Shown in pieces: positions 52,701-64,000 of a DNA stretch of 64,000 bases. Made by a program: the position numbers and the translations under genes. The stretch lies in assembly GCA_023053545.1 (NCBI GenBank), contig JAKZAN010000007.1:7192001-7256000 (forward strand), read 5' to 3'. Source of the stretch: Lepidurus packardi. Lineage: Eukaryota > Arthropoda > Branchiopoda > Notostraca > Triopsidae. How positions within the stretch are numbered: position 1 is the first letter of the stretch; every line of letters starts with the position of its first letter. The notes below the pieces were generated by a model, which was not told where the DNA came from, did no database searches, and saw only the letters and a program-made list of their open reading frames with translations.

Positions 52701-55700
52701 AATGGCCAAACAGATTTTATACCGAATCCAATTAAGCAAAAAAACTGGACAAAAGCCACTTTTGCATAGCTGTGTCGAATATGATACAAAAAATAGTACC
52801 CCTCGCCGCTTAGGAGTGGCTTCAAGGCTTTTTGTTTTTCTTGCTTTTAGAAAGGGAGGCAAATAGCAAACGATTTAAATGGCCCTAACGGACACAATCC
52901 TCGGCTTTGAATGAAACAACAATAATTACACTGGTATAGCCGTCGGAATGATTGGGGATGCGAGAAAAGGTGGTCGATGTTAAGCACGAAAATTGAGTTG
53001 CCCCTCACCCCCCTTCTCTCAGCTAAGTCCACGTAACGGGACACGAGCAAAGGCGGCCAAGTTGAAGGACACGACGCGTGTGTGTTGGCCTGCTTGCATG
53101 CCTGACGTCACGCACGCTATAAGTTGTCGCAAACACGGAAAATCACATACCGTTTTTTCTCGATTTGTTCTCTTATATTTTAATCTATAAAAAATATAAA
53201 TACTTATAGGAGAGGAAAACGTTCTGACCATAATGCACGAAATGCTCCGCTCTCATTACTTTCTACAATAATCCCATCCCCTCTTTCGGGGTCCAATTAG
53301 ATCCTGTCCGTTGGCTACCATACAAGACTAACTGTAACGTATACACTCATCTTCACGCTTTCCCGCGTTCTACTTTACAACATAAATAACACAATATATA
53401 AAATAAAATTAACCTATTCGTATTTTTTACATATTTAAATCATTTTTCATGTTCCCAGACGACCAGCCAACCGGAACGTTGCAAACACCGGAAATTTCTC
53501 AAGACTAAAGACTCATGCTTTGAGTCATACAACTGCATAAACCGTACAGACACATTCTTGTTTTTCTGTCAAAATCGATAGCATTTTTCTTTATGCATAT
53601 ACTACATTTTTATTAATATAATTATGTCTTTGATTTTAAAATATTTAAATAAAGTGTATTTGATTTTCAATACTACTATATATTATTCATACAGTACATG
53701 GCGCTTATTGTTTGTCAAGTGAATACTGAATCCCTTAAGCGGAGATTCTAATATCCCAAAATCGGTTACTGCTTTACTGGCTTGGTTCAAACCGAAGAAA
53801 CAAAGCATCGCTTACATTTTGACACTTTCTCACACGTTTCCTTTTCTAGATTCACTAGACCCACTATTGTTTATTTTGAAAAGATTCTTCAACAACTTTG
53901 GTAGAGATGATTGAGAAATTTCTAATTTAACGGCCGCTCCCCTTTGTGTCAAATCTTTTATATTTAACTTGTCATAAGTTTCACTGGGCCGGAACGTCTC
54001 TTCTACGTTTAAATCAACTCTTTCCTTGTTCGCCGCCACTTTTTTTTTATAATTACACGCCTAAAGAAAACTAACACTGCACCTTTGAAGCCTAGTCCTA
54101 CGCTACGGTAGAGTTCTCTACATAATTTCCCTTCTAATTTTCCCAGTCTATTAAAGGAACAGGTTATTGAATTGAATAGCCTACTCATTTAATTGACCGG
54201 GAAGTTTAGAAGGGATTTCCCCCTATGCGTAGTAGTAGCCTGGATCACAGGATTGGTCAAAACGACATAAAAATGTCATTGGTCAATATGCGAAGTCCAT
54301 GGAACAATCACTAATGCAGTTTTGTTACTGTACATGTGATGATTCCCTTGAAATTAATTCCAATATCCAAAAGTATGATTCTAATAACCGATTAAATACT
54401 ATGAATTTTATCAATTTGAATCGGTCTTTTCAAATTTGATTCCATAAAGCGGCTAATTCTAATAACCAGTAACTACAATAAGCGGCATCTACTATATGAA
54501 AATAATTATTCTTATTCGCATTTGATCAATTTTAAATTATATATACTAATTAAACATTTACTAATAAAGTTATTATTTACTAAGTGGCACCGGAAATGTA
54601 GCTACTATATCATCATATATACTCCGAAGATAAGTTTGGGAATAAAATTCCAATGAAAACAGACAGTTTGTCACTTTTTTGGCTATTTCCAAATAGCCCG
54701 AACTGATAAGGATCAATTTGGAAGTCAAAAAGCAGACCCCTCCTTTCCTCCTCCCACTAACGGGACGTTTAGAAGCCCCTAAAAATGTCCTGATCTGTAT
54801 CCCTTCCCCGAAAGACGAAGTGAAACCATGATCGTGAAGCAAAGCAGCTTTTTTTCCTTGCATCTCAAGTAACCAACTTCCAGTCACCCACCCACGCCTG
54901 TCGTCTGCCGTCATCAAGTCGTCGCCAGGCAGCCCATAGATTAAAGCAAGTAGGGCAGTGACATTAACAAACAACTCCAAAAAAAGGTTCTATAAAAAAG
55001 GAGACCGACACGAAAAAGAAGAAAATACTACCTCGAGGACAGGTCCAGCGCTGAGTATGGTCTGCTCGACGCCAGATCCATGCGAACCCTTATGCGACAG
55101 GGCAGTGAGATGGTGCAATAAGAAGTTGGTGGACTCGGTTTTGCCCGAGCCAGATTCACCACTGATGACAATGCATTGCGGTTTTCGGTCCCGTAGCATA
55201 GCGTGATAAGCAGCATCGGCCACGGCAAACACGTGGGGCGGTAATTCGCCCAGGCGTCTGTTTTGATACAACTTGACATACTTGGGATTGTAAATCGGGT
55301 GGAATTTGAAAGGATTGACTGCGATGAGGATCGAGCCCACGTAGGTATAAATGTGTCCCGCATGGAACCTCGCTTTGAGGTTTTCCAGTAATGTTTCTTC
55401 GTTGAGATCCGGCAATTGGCACAAATCGGGGTACTCTCGGTCCCGGGGCTGATACAAGAACCGGTAAAAGTAATCACGGATCAATTGCGGGTCCATCGCC
55501 AGATGCTCGGTCCACAGCGAGTCCGTTAACTTTTCTCGCAAATAAAAACGGTACTCTTGGAGGTCCAAATCGTCTTCCAATCCTCCAGACGGACGTGTCG
55601 CATTGTTGGCGGTACCGGGATTGACCAGGACAACCTGAGCTCCGTCTGGCTGATCTTGACTGACTCGGCGTTCTCCCAATTTAGGCCAAAGGAGCATCAG

Positions 55701-56000
55701 ACCCACAGGATGCTCCGAGGGTCCCAACCGTCGCTCTTTACATTCTTGGCCTATGGAATTGCCCACGACTTCGGCCAATTCGTAATCCAACGGATTGGGA
55801 ATGGAGAGTTTGTCCGAGATACAGAGAACAATCTCTTCGGCAGTGGTGCCTTTCACCGCTTCAATCGACAGCGCTTCATAATGATCCGACAAAGCCCCCA
55901 CGAACACCTGCACGATGTATCTGTCTTCCTCCATGTTGGCTGCTGCGTGGCTCACATCGTTGGTCTTGCTCTTACTCCTCTTGGATTCCGCGATAGGCAT
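40783..56000 (-). CDS. MYO9: Unconventional myosin IX (motor with RhoGAP tail), 24 exons
   Basis: Single-headed actin motor that carries a RhoGAP to inactivate Rho. Exons: 55032-56000, 50165-50259, 49887-50049, 49622-49757, 48826-49016, 48359-48744, 48130-48265, 47801-48048, 47541-47588, 47085-47328, 46601-46984, 46309-46530, 46121-46236, 45695-46065, 45538-45612, 45056-45430, 44661-44981, 44220-44572, 43992-44156, 43240-43920, 42924-43174, 42253-42508, 41726-42038, 40783-41168. The frame is continuous: 2294 residues. N-terminal Ras-association domain ([17 protein letters not shown]); P-loop [10 protein letters not shown]; switch [11 protein letters not shown]; switch [10 protein letters not shown]; relay [17 protein letters not shown] motifs ([22 protein letters not shown]); Ser/Arg-rich linker; two C1 zinc fingers (CGLCSKPLH..., [19 protein letters not shown]...); RhoGAP with arginine finger EGLYRKSG. 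The start ATG at 56000 precedes the RA domain; an acceptor near 56130 indicates an upstream 5' UTR exon. Confidence 0.93.
47541..47588 (-). other. 48-bp in-frame microexon in the myosin IX motor (loop 2)
   Basis: An acceptor (AAAAAAAG) and donor (GTAAGTC) bound a 48-bp piece encoding 16 residues ([16 protein letters not shown]). Skipping it keeps the frame (AG/G junction), so it is a possible cassette exon. It lies in the actin-binding loop 2 region that is enlarged and variable in myosin IX. Not confirmed by any transcript. Confidence 0.6.
47724..47746. repeat. C23 homopolymer (G23 in the myosin IX transcript)
   Basis: An uninterrupted run of 23 C lies in the intron 136 bp upstream of the microexon, in transcript orientation. 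The pre-mRNA would carry G23, a strong quadruplex former. Run length is prone to sequencing error. Confidence 0.9.
50260..55031 (-). other. Large first coding intron of myosin IX (4.8 kb)
   Basis: All other introns of the gene are below about 650 bp. The intron interrupts the motor between the P-loop exon and switch I. Apart from a pogo-like transposon fossil (53698-54488) I recognise no gene in it. Frames up to about 135 codons occur on both strands, none with a known domain. It may hold enhancers, but nothing specific can be shown. Confidence 0.7.
53698..54488 (-). mobile_element. Pogo/Tigger-like DNA transposon fossil
   Basis: The ends are short inverted repeats, ATGGCGCTTATTGT (53698-53711) and the complement of ACAATAAGCGGCAT (54475-54488), with one mismatch. 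Subterminal words GATTCTAATA and AAGCGG recur near both ends. Inside, a minus-strand frame of about 68 codons (53830-54039, no ATG) reads as a CENP-B/Tigger-type helix-turn-helix ([18 protein letters not shown]). The catalytic DDE part is absent, so the copy is internally deleted and dead. Confidence 0.5.
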
Positions 56001-59000
56001 TCTCGGACCGGCTTTTTTCTCTCACTTCTCCCTTTTTTTCCCTGGACGCTCAACTTTCAGGTCCAATGTATGTTCTTCTGCGTCACCGCCCACTCCAAAC
56101 TTCCCAAGCGACGCCCGCTACTACTGAAATGATCTAAGAATAGAAAAGCAATACATCTAATCAGCATACCATATCCAGCGTATCTAATTTCTAGCACAAA
56201 AATGAGCCTTTTTAATTTTTTCTCTATTTTCTTTTACTGCTCCAAAGTTCTCCGGAAATAATCATTAATTAATAGCTAAGAGCTCCCTTGTCTCCAAAAC
56301 TGTCGCAGCGCCAGTCTTATCGTTATTTTAGAGTGTCCCATATGGTGGTATGGTCTGGAGAAGGAGGGGATTGGTGGGAGGGAGGATAGAATAGGGAGAA
56401 ACGAAACATACTTTCCAAACTCTCCTACCAGAGGCAAATTCTCTTCGGCCATTAGTGACGTCACACGTCGGTTTGTCATATCGACGTCTTGACACTCTCT
56501 GCTCGAGCAGCTGTAATCAACTGTTACTTTCTTTTCAAGTCCAGTTGGCGTCTTTTGAATCTCCTCCGTAGCCAAAAAGTTTAAACACCTACAAAATGTG
56601 GGCAGCTTGGCCAAGTTTCCCATACAAAGTGCCCCTGGTCCCTATTTCTCCTCCCCAAGTTCCTTTGCTGTAGTTCCATGCATCAACAGCTTTCCCTTCG
56701 ACAATTTACAACGTTAATAAAAACGTTAACGTCCCAACAAAGGTGTCAGGCTTCGATGAAAAGAATCTGAAAACTTTGTCTGCTTTGCAATTATATTATA
56801 CACTTTGGTCAGCGCAATACACTTTCCAGTCCCTGCTCGTCTTATATAGACGCAAAACCGGTGATTAACGACTCCGTAACTATTCGCTGAAGATCATTTG
56901 TCACGCAAGATTGTCTTAACCAAGGTCCCCCCAAATCCCCCTTACCTCTCCTACACATTCTTCACAGTCTCGTCTAATAAATCTCCCGAAAGAAACGCGG
57001 TCCACTCGTATACTCACTAAATCATGTCTCCCGTAATACAATACGAATGCTTGTAGGAAAAACAAGCAACGCTCGTTTTTTGGTTGTTGTTATTGATTTA
57101 ACCGCAAGTACTTTGCGGCAATCCAACGACCAGGAAGAAAATAAAGCTCTCGAAAAGCTTGCTGTCTACACTGGTTTATCTTTTTCAACGTCAGAGAACT
57201 TGTCTTTCCTTTCTTCGCGTATCGCGTTTTCTGAAATAGTGAACCAATTACAGAGAAGGCGGTCTAGTCTTTTCAAACGTATTGCGCTTATTCCGTGCCA
57301 CACAGTGAGGAACGACCTTCTTCACGAGAATATGGGTGACTGGCAAGCCTCCTCCCATTGGATGGACAGCTTCGCACCTGAGAACCCAAACTTGGGTCTC
57401 CTACGTATGTTCCTATGAGGCAATCAATAAGTTCGCGTGCGTGTATGTGAGCAAGTGGAGGGATGAGAAAGGGAACACAGGCCAAAACTACACCCCGACA
57501 AGATTTTGGATAGCCAAGTGCCTAATAGGTCAAACCCCCCCTCCCGCCAAAAAATCTCTGCTCAGCCCTGCTTTGTGCTTATTTTTCCACTGAAGAATCT
57601 TACCTTTTCAATAGAAAATGTCAACCTTCTTTAGCCCTTTTTTGTTGGGAAAAATAAATGAAACTAAACTATAAAAAACGGGACAAGATGTCGCAGTTCA
57701 ACAGCGGAACTATCAGATGACTTATGGCATTTTAGCACAAGAAGCCAATGCGCCTTGACCCAATTCAACTGACACACTCCCCGAGTGTGCTTACAAACGT
57801 GAATTTCGACCCTTTTCCTCATTACACCTGCGCATTGGAGTTCAGAGATCCTTGAAATCATCCAAATCGCCATTTTACCTATGTTAACTTGTATCGCTCA
57901 AAGAATCTTTCCTACGCACTCTGTTGGACGTTACCGTGTGCTTATCCAAATAAAAGACGAAAGTAAAATGACGTTAAACGAAAGAATTCTTAAAAGGAAG
58001 AGAAAATATGAACTTGGAGATGGGTTTATCCTCCTATGTAAGACGACCAGTACGTAGGCTCGGTTGGGGCACGTTTGGTCACGTGCTACGAGTCTTTGGG
58101 GGGAAAAGCAACACCAGCTGGGCTTCATCTTCTTCGCCAAAGAATTTTGCTGCTGTGCTGTTTTCCTTGAAAATATGGGGCGTTCTTCGACCCATTACAG
58201 CATGCAAAGGAATAGGCGTGGCCAATATCAACAAACTCCGTGCTGGTTTTTCCTCGGCTCTATGCTTTGCTAAGGCTCCTCCGGGGGCAGAGGCTTTTTG
58301 GGAAGCTGTACGCAATCGCTTTTGGCTAAAAATGCCAAGTGGAAGATGCCAACAGATGGACCCAAGGAAAAATTCCCTACGACAGAGCTAATAAACAAAA
58401 ACAGACACTTTTTTTCACTTCAACAGAGAGCCCTGTGGTCCTTTTTGAATGCCGCCAAGTCAAGACATGCCTTCTTTTCTTTTCCCCTTTTTTATTAAAC
58501 GAAGAAGGCGGAAAAAGAAGAAAATCCGCACTTGACAAGAGAAATGATCTATTTATCGAAATATATGTGACCATGTTTCCCAGACTATCAATGAAATATA
58601 ATTATGGGTGCTTCTGAGGAGTATTTTCGGAAGTGGTGAAGCAGTTTCCCCAGCTGAGGAAAAACGAATGAGAAAACATCCAGTCCCGCTGGGACAATTG
58701 TCTCTCACGCCTTAAAATAGCTCTCTTATAATAGTAGCCTGTAATAGCCCAAGCCCCACGAACCAATATACGCACTGCATCTTATCCTTTTTCAAGCTCC
58801 AATTCCTAAACTTGGGATCATCTCCGTGACCCCCCTCTTACTGTTTGCAGGACTTGCTCGCGAAAAATTAGACAATTTTTATCTTTCTCTCCCAACGTCA
58901 AAACAAAGTCTCACTTAGGCTTTCTGTCATCAATCTGGGGCAGCAAAACGACCAAATAACACAAGGCCTCGACATATCCTCTTCAATAACGTTATACTGT

Positions 59001-61934
59001 TATATAGTGAGCAAGTGAGGACACCGTTCTTGTTCAAGTGTGTCTGGAGCGAAAAATTCCCAAGTTTTAACAGGCTCCCATGCTTTTTGAAGCTATAATC
59101 TCATTAAGACAGGTGTTGAGCGTTTAGTGCGCAATAAGGACAACACTCCAACCATTGAGGGTTTGAAGGCAGAAGCGTGTGAGTGAATCCACTGTTCCAA
59201 CGTTGGACGAAAGAAAATAAAAAATAAAGCTGGAAGACAACTTAGGACGCGTTTATGAAGGCGGGAGATCATTTGAGGGTGGACTAACGGAAGAAAGGGA
59301 ACGTTTGTTGGGCAAGAGCTAACATGACGAGGATCTGACATCACTTGCTCATAAACAAGGCTATAATTGGGAAGAAGTTATAAGAAAGCGTCATAAAAAA
59401 AGATAGAAAGAATGGAGAGGAAAAAGGTACCGATACATGTGTGCAAGGCTACTATGCGGTGGGCATTAAGCTTGATTGCTCATATGGAACGCAACAGCTT
59501 AATGAGACAAAGTCCAGCGTTAACATTTCGGCTTCGTACTTTTCGACATCCGTGTCTTCAGTGATGAGCGGCTCTCATTAAGTACACGGTGGAATATGCG
59601 TGCCAAAGTAGGTTGGGCGAAGGGAAAATAAAGTTTTTTCGGGCGTACGAGACCTAAACCTAGATTCTTGATAAGAATTCCGGATTAGTTTATAGCATTT
59701 CAAACTCCAGCCAACATCTAGAGTTCATATCCGATTTTCCCCTCAAACTCGAAATAGTAGTGCTATATGTTGTACCTTGAACTTTTATTGGCTTTTCAAA
59801 AGGGCAACCATTTAACCGCAGACCATTCAGTTTTGCCAGCCACTACAACGATGAGTGAAAACTAGCAATTAAGCTAGTCGCAGCTCAAGGAAATTGGTCA
59901 ATTAGCGTAATGGGTTTTTTTCTTATTGCCCAGCACATGAAAATTATGTGCCAAAGTTCTTCAGAACCTGTCACTCTCGGTTTCCGGCAATACAGCGAGG
60001 GCAGACCCGATTATGCCCAAAGAAACTAGAAACTTTATCTAGTTTCTCGAGTCGTGTGAGAGAGACCCCATCGGGCATTTCTGAAGACTGACACGTTCAA
60101 GACTGGAGGATTCTTGACACGCAATGAAAATTTCGCTTACTAATTACGCGCATGCAAAAACCGGATACATCCGTCACACAAGTCTTGTGTATTAATGGCT
60201 AGGTTCCTTTTGGTCCTTTTGTCTGTCTTGGAGCATGCATAGTCGACAGTCCCTAAAAATAACAATACTTTAGAAAGACTTTTTTTGGTCAAAGAAAAGC
60301 AGAAAGTGTGAACGAAAGACCTTCCTCAATAACCAGTTACTCATATCGAATAATAATAATAACAATAAAATGTGCTTCTTATGTTGTATGGTTGCCTGCG
60401 AAACACGGGGAACGTAGTTAAAAGAGTTACAGTTATAACAAGCGGAGGAATCCTACATGCAATCACAGTTTTATCTCGTGCGGCTGCTATTTATTATTGG
60501 TTTATTACACGTAATAAAGATCAATTTATGGGTTCCCTCCTTTTTGCCTGGCTTTTTAGCAGGAACGGCAAAAATAAACTACCGTATGCTCCACCACTGT
60601 AATACTTTACTTTTACCATAACGGCTGGGAATACACTAAATGGACAATGGCCTCAAAGAAGAAAACATGTGTCGTACTTACCCATTGTTGTAACTTATGC
60701 AGTAAATAATTAATCCAAGGCTAAGACAGCCGCTGATAAGTAAGCAGAAGATGTGACCATTTTATTGTTCGTTGTCTCGTACTGGAAGGTTATCACACAA
60801 AATTGATCTGGTTATCACAAACTCACGAGACGCCAGGTTGCCTAGTTAAGAATCCTGGTAGTACATTTTTCTTTTGCTAATCATTACGATAGCTTTTGAA
60901 TAATAAACACTGGAAATTTTGAGAAAAACGTTGACCACTTGTTGACACACCCCAAAAAGCAGGCCAGGCAGTCTTCCAGGCTTCCTTCGTCGGGACTTGG
61001 CCTCGACTAGTCGACTGTGCAGTTAGGTGACCACTTAGCCTACTTGGAACTAACCAATTTAACCCCGAGTCCATCCAATCGATTCTTTAACAGCTATTAT
61101 AATCCAGGAATGGTGGTTATTTACAAAGGCAGAATGAACAAGAGTTCCGTAGGTGCCAACTAAGGCAGAAACTAGGTAAAAACCCACGTTTTTCTTTAAC
61201 TACTTCACCACATCAAGTTCTCAAGTCGACTGCCAAGTGTACGAATCAACGGTTCAACCTACCATTTGGGGATCGTTGGGAAACAAGATACGTCAACAAG
61301 CATAGGAGACCTGCCAAAGGAACAAGCACCCAACGGAAACGTTTCGGGTCTCCTGCATTTATTCAGTATTCATAATTGAGTGCCATCTACCGTCAATAAC
61401 TGACAAGATTATGAGGTATATGTGATATAATGTATGGGTTGCGTATTCAAAAGGGCGCCCATAATCTTGGTGTTCAAACACACAACTGCGATGAGGGAGG
61501 CATACCAAGAATATCAATATTCTATTAACAATATCCTATATTCAATATCCTATGTCCAATCAACAATATCAAATATTCAATATCCTATCCAACAAAACTT
61601 AATGCGAGTTCTACTTTGTATTATCAAAAGACAGCACGCACGTACTTTTTATCAGGTGAATGAAAGCAAAATTCCTTGTGTTCTACGCCAATCGATAGAT
61701 ATTACATCTACAGCGTACAAAGTGAGAGAGAGAGTGGAAAAACAAAAACAAACTAAAATGGCCCTTATACCGAAAGATTCCGAAATCATAGAAAAGGAAG
61801 GAGGAGAAAGACGAGGAGGAGGAGGAGGGGTCAAAGGATGTGAAATAAACAACTCGTTTTCCGGTTCGAGCAGAAACGCAAATCTACTTTTCTTCTTCTT
61901 TGCATCGTAGCTCTGTATATGACAAGTTTGGCCC
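56001..61934. other. 5.9 kb without a supportable gene, upstream of myosin IX
   Basis: This should contain the myosin IX 5' UTR exon(s) and promoter (acceptor near 56130 on the minus strand) and the hnRNP K 3' UTR. Open frames such as 56276-56623 (minus, 115 codons), 57047-57418 (plus, 123 codons) and 58008-58391 (plus, 127 codons) start with ATG but show no domain, no spliced extension and no repeated pattern. No RNA gene or transposon end recognised. Confidence 0.5.
61497..61600. repeat. Short AT-rich imperfect tandem repeat
   Basis: Repeated CAATATCCTAT/TCAATATC words, about 8-10 imperfect units, in the interval downstream of hnRNP K. Simple-sequence type; no function inferred. Confidence 0.7.
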
Positions 61935-63310
61935 TTAGTACTTGACATTCTCGCGTACACTGTAAGAAAAGAGTATAAAGATTAGTAACATAGCAAATTT
62001 TCATTACTGTCACTTTTTTGTTTGAAAGATAACACAAGTTTCGCATATCCTACTTGCACACTGATGATTTTGCCCGTCTTGGTAGGATAACTAGTGACTT
62101 TTTGTTTCACCGCATACCGAACAACAAAATCACTAGTCTTCCATACCACTTACAGACTTGTTCTCGAACACGAAGAAACCACAAAAAAAAGAAAGAAAAA
62201 CAAACAAACGCCAACTCCTGTTCACCTTTGCTGCAGCATGTACTGTGCTTTCCAAATCTGAGAGTCAGTTCCCGAGATGGTAATAATTCGATCGGTAGCG
62301 TTGGGCAAGGCTTCGTCAATAGTAATGTTGGCACCAGAATCCATACGAATGCGGCGAATCCGTTGACCACCTTTCCCAATTATGGCTCCCGCCAGCTAGA
62401 AGAGCAAGAAATGCATCAGGAAAACTTGTCTTTTCCTCCCTTCTCGAACTTTATATCCCCAGACAACAACTTACGTCCTTCGGAATGGTTACGCGTAGGG
62501 TCTTCATGCCCCCTCCCCCATCTCTATAATCACGGTAACCTCCGTCATCTACATAACCTCGGTCCCTGTAATCTCCATGTCGATCATCTTCGTCACGATC
62601 TCTGCGTCGGTCGTCACTAAAAGATGCCAAAGAAGAAAGGAAAAAAACAAATCAAAGGTAATTAGATATGTCTCATTAGTTCGTTGCTCCAATGCCTAAC
62701 ATGGTGTTACTAACCTATGCCTTCGGCTTCGATCTCTTCCCATCCCCGACACCAAAGGGATTGGATTGCCTCCCCCACCACTTCCTCCCCCTCCACTTGC
62801 ATGGCTGCCGCCACCATGGCTGCTGCTACCGTATCTACCCCTTGGCGATGTCGAACGGATAGAAGACGATGCTGAACGCGGAGGGCCTCCACCACCACCA
62901 CCACCACTGTAACCCCCGCCGCCACCACCAGCACCTCGGGCTCCTCCACCACCTCCTCCGCCTCCTCCAGAGCCGCCCATGGCCGCGACGTCACCAAATC
63001 CGCCATATTCGACAGCATTCATCTCGTCAAAACATGCTGGATCATATTGAGTCACAGGCCCTTTGACAGGAGTCTGTAATAAAAACAAACAATACATGAG
63101 GTTTACTATGACACCCTTTTATATTATTTTTTATATATATATTTTTTAAAAATAAATTAAAGGAGAATATATCTTTATTACCTCTTTGAGTAGGTTGACT
63201 ACAGTTTTTAAACATTCTACGCAATTTGCGGCCGGACCTGCCACCAATACTATCCTGTCTGTACTTCGTGGACAGCATACTGAATGTACTTTAATTTGGA
63301 CTCCAGTTGT
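61935..63310 (-). CDS. HNRNPK: hnRNP K homologue, last five exons (end of KH2, Gly-rich linker, KH3), 5' part outside window
   Basis: Poly(C)-binding nuclear RNA-binding protein acting in splicing, transcription and translation. Exons in the window: 63182-63310, 62715-63073, 62475-62616, 62226-62395, 61935-61959. The first carries the end of KH2 ([25 protein letters not shown]). The next has the family motif TPVKGP...YDP followed by YGGFG and a long glycine-rich linker with [12 protein letters not shown]. Then an Arg/Asp-rich stretch runs into KH3: [25 protein letters not shown] (GXXG loop intact) and [19 protein letters not shown]. The last exon is only 25 bp and gives the C-terminus SVRENVKY. 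All four junctions keep the frame. KH1 and the start of KH2 must lie to the right of the window. Confidence 0.92.
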
Positions 63311-64000
63311 CTGCGTTAAGGTAAACGAAGAGATAAGAAAAGTAATTAGTTAAGCATACTATAACTGGGCACACACAAACTACGAAGACACGCACTAGGC
63401 AACAAGATAACGACAAACAAAGCACCCATGTACACTTTAAAAAAGAAAGACCACCGCAAAAGCAATAACGCTCCTGTACGAAGTGTTTGAAAATTGTCCT
63501 TCTCATTCAACACTGAAATTAGACTAATGTTCAAGCCAAAGAGCTTCACCTTTGTGTGGGAGAGTCGTTGTATAGTAACGCAATAACACGGGTTGTTTTA
63601 AATGACAGCGAACACATATTACACAGTATATTACTCCAATTTCTCCTTGTTGCGTCTCTCTCGGCTGAGCAATAAATGAAGAAGAAGTCCCTATTGCAAG
63701 CTCTTCTTATCCCCGCTGTATGGGCCGTTTCCTTTTGTGTACAATGCTGCTATGCACCACTCGGAACCCCCCGTTTGATCCCTCTGTAACCACGACCAGA
63801 AACTAACGCTAAGCAGAGCTGCAAAGTCGAAGAGCACCTGGTTACCCTAAACTCTGTGGCCTTTGGCCCAGGAACCAGCTGCCCTCTCTAGCCTTTTAAA
63901 AACCTCGTATATATGCAGTAAATACTAGGGCTGTCCGTCCGTCTGCTGCACGCCTCTATTTGGTCCCTTTCTCGATTGAAAAAAAAAAAGAAGGAACGTA
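63311..64000 (-). other. hnRNP K intron (partial), no exon seen
   Basis: A 3' splice site (TTAACGCAG) ends at 63311. The remaining 690 bp to the window edge contain no KH-type frame on the minus strand, so the intron is longer than 690 bp. Nothing else is recognised. Confidence 0.6.

Noticed and set aside
56276-56623. Minus-strand 115-codon frame just upstream of myosin IX as an extra N-terminal exon
   Set aside because: No clean donor joins it in frame to the RA-domain exon, which has its own ATG and an upstream acceptor. It could be 5' UTR, but there is no support as coding.
57047-58391. Two plus-strand frames of 123 and 127 codons upstream of myosin IX
   Set aside because: No domain, no splice-site continuation and no similarity to anything recognised. 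Frames of this length can occur by chance in 6 kb.

Overview
The window is nuclear DNA of a small-genome animal. Spliced genes have mostly 50-100 bp GT-AG introns, there are no bacterial-type operons, and the gene set is metazoan (PGAP2, a P5-type ATPase, an NRF-6-like acyltransferase, myosin IX, hnRNP K). TTAGG arrays and an NRF-family gene point to an ecdysozoan, most likely an arthropod, but the species cannot be fixed from the sequence.

Bases 1-24.5 kb are mobile-element territory. Two related, clearly diverged Helentron-type rolling-circle transposons lie in the same (minus) orientation. Copy A (1-3797) is cut by the window edge and carries one frameshift. Copy B (14705-22870) is an intact 2721-codon Rep/helicase/endonuclease frame. 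Both start with a cysteine-protease-like domain resembling herpesvirus tegument (C76) deubiquitinases, followed by C2HC zinc fingers and a second protease-like domain that has lost its catalytic Cys and Asp. An RPA1-like single-strand DNA-binding protein gene (5348-6403), a decayed 5' half of a mannosyl-oligosaccharide glucosidase (MOGS) gene with introns (about 10.1-11.9 kb), an array of splice-donor-bearing repeats and several small non-autonomous elements lie between them. A diverged inverted repeat (4921-5120 and 24283-24522) brackets the whole 19.6 kb stretch from RPA to Rep/Hel, so this may be one large composite element.

Bases 24.8-30.7 kb hold two plus-strand host genes: PGAP2 (GPI-anchor remodelling) and a 13-exon P5B ATPase. 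The ATPase keeps its phosphorylation site but is predicted to have altered A-domain and hinge motifs. Bases 31.1-39.5 kb hold a minus-strand NRF-6-like acyltransferase gene. Its first coding exon is split by a 5.75 kb Ty3/Gypsy retrotransposon with identical LTRs and a 4-bp target duplication, and it has a separate one-base frameshift in exon 10.

Bases 40.8-56.0 kb are a complete 24-exon myosin IX gene (RA, motor, IQ, two C1 domains, RhoGAP) with one 4.8 kb intron that contains a pogo-like transposon fossil. From 56 to 61.9 kb no gene can be supported. At the right edge are the last five exons of hnRNP K (end of KH2, glycine-rich linker, KH3), running off the window. Exon boundaries were set by hand from GT-AG sites and reading-frame continuity.
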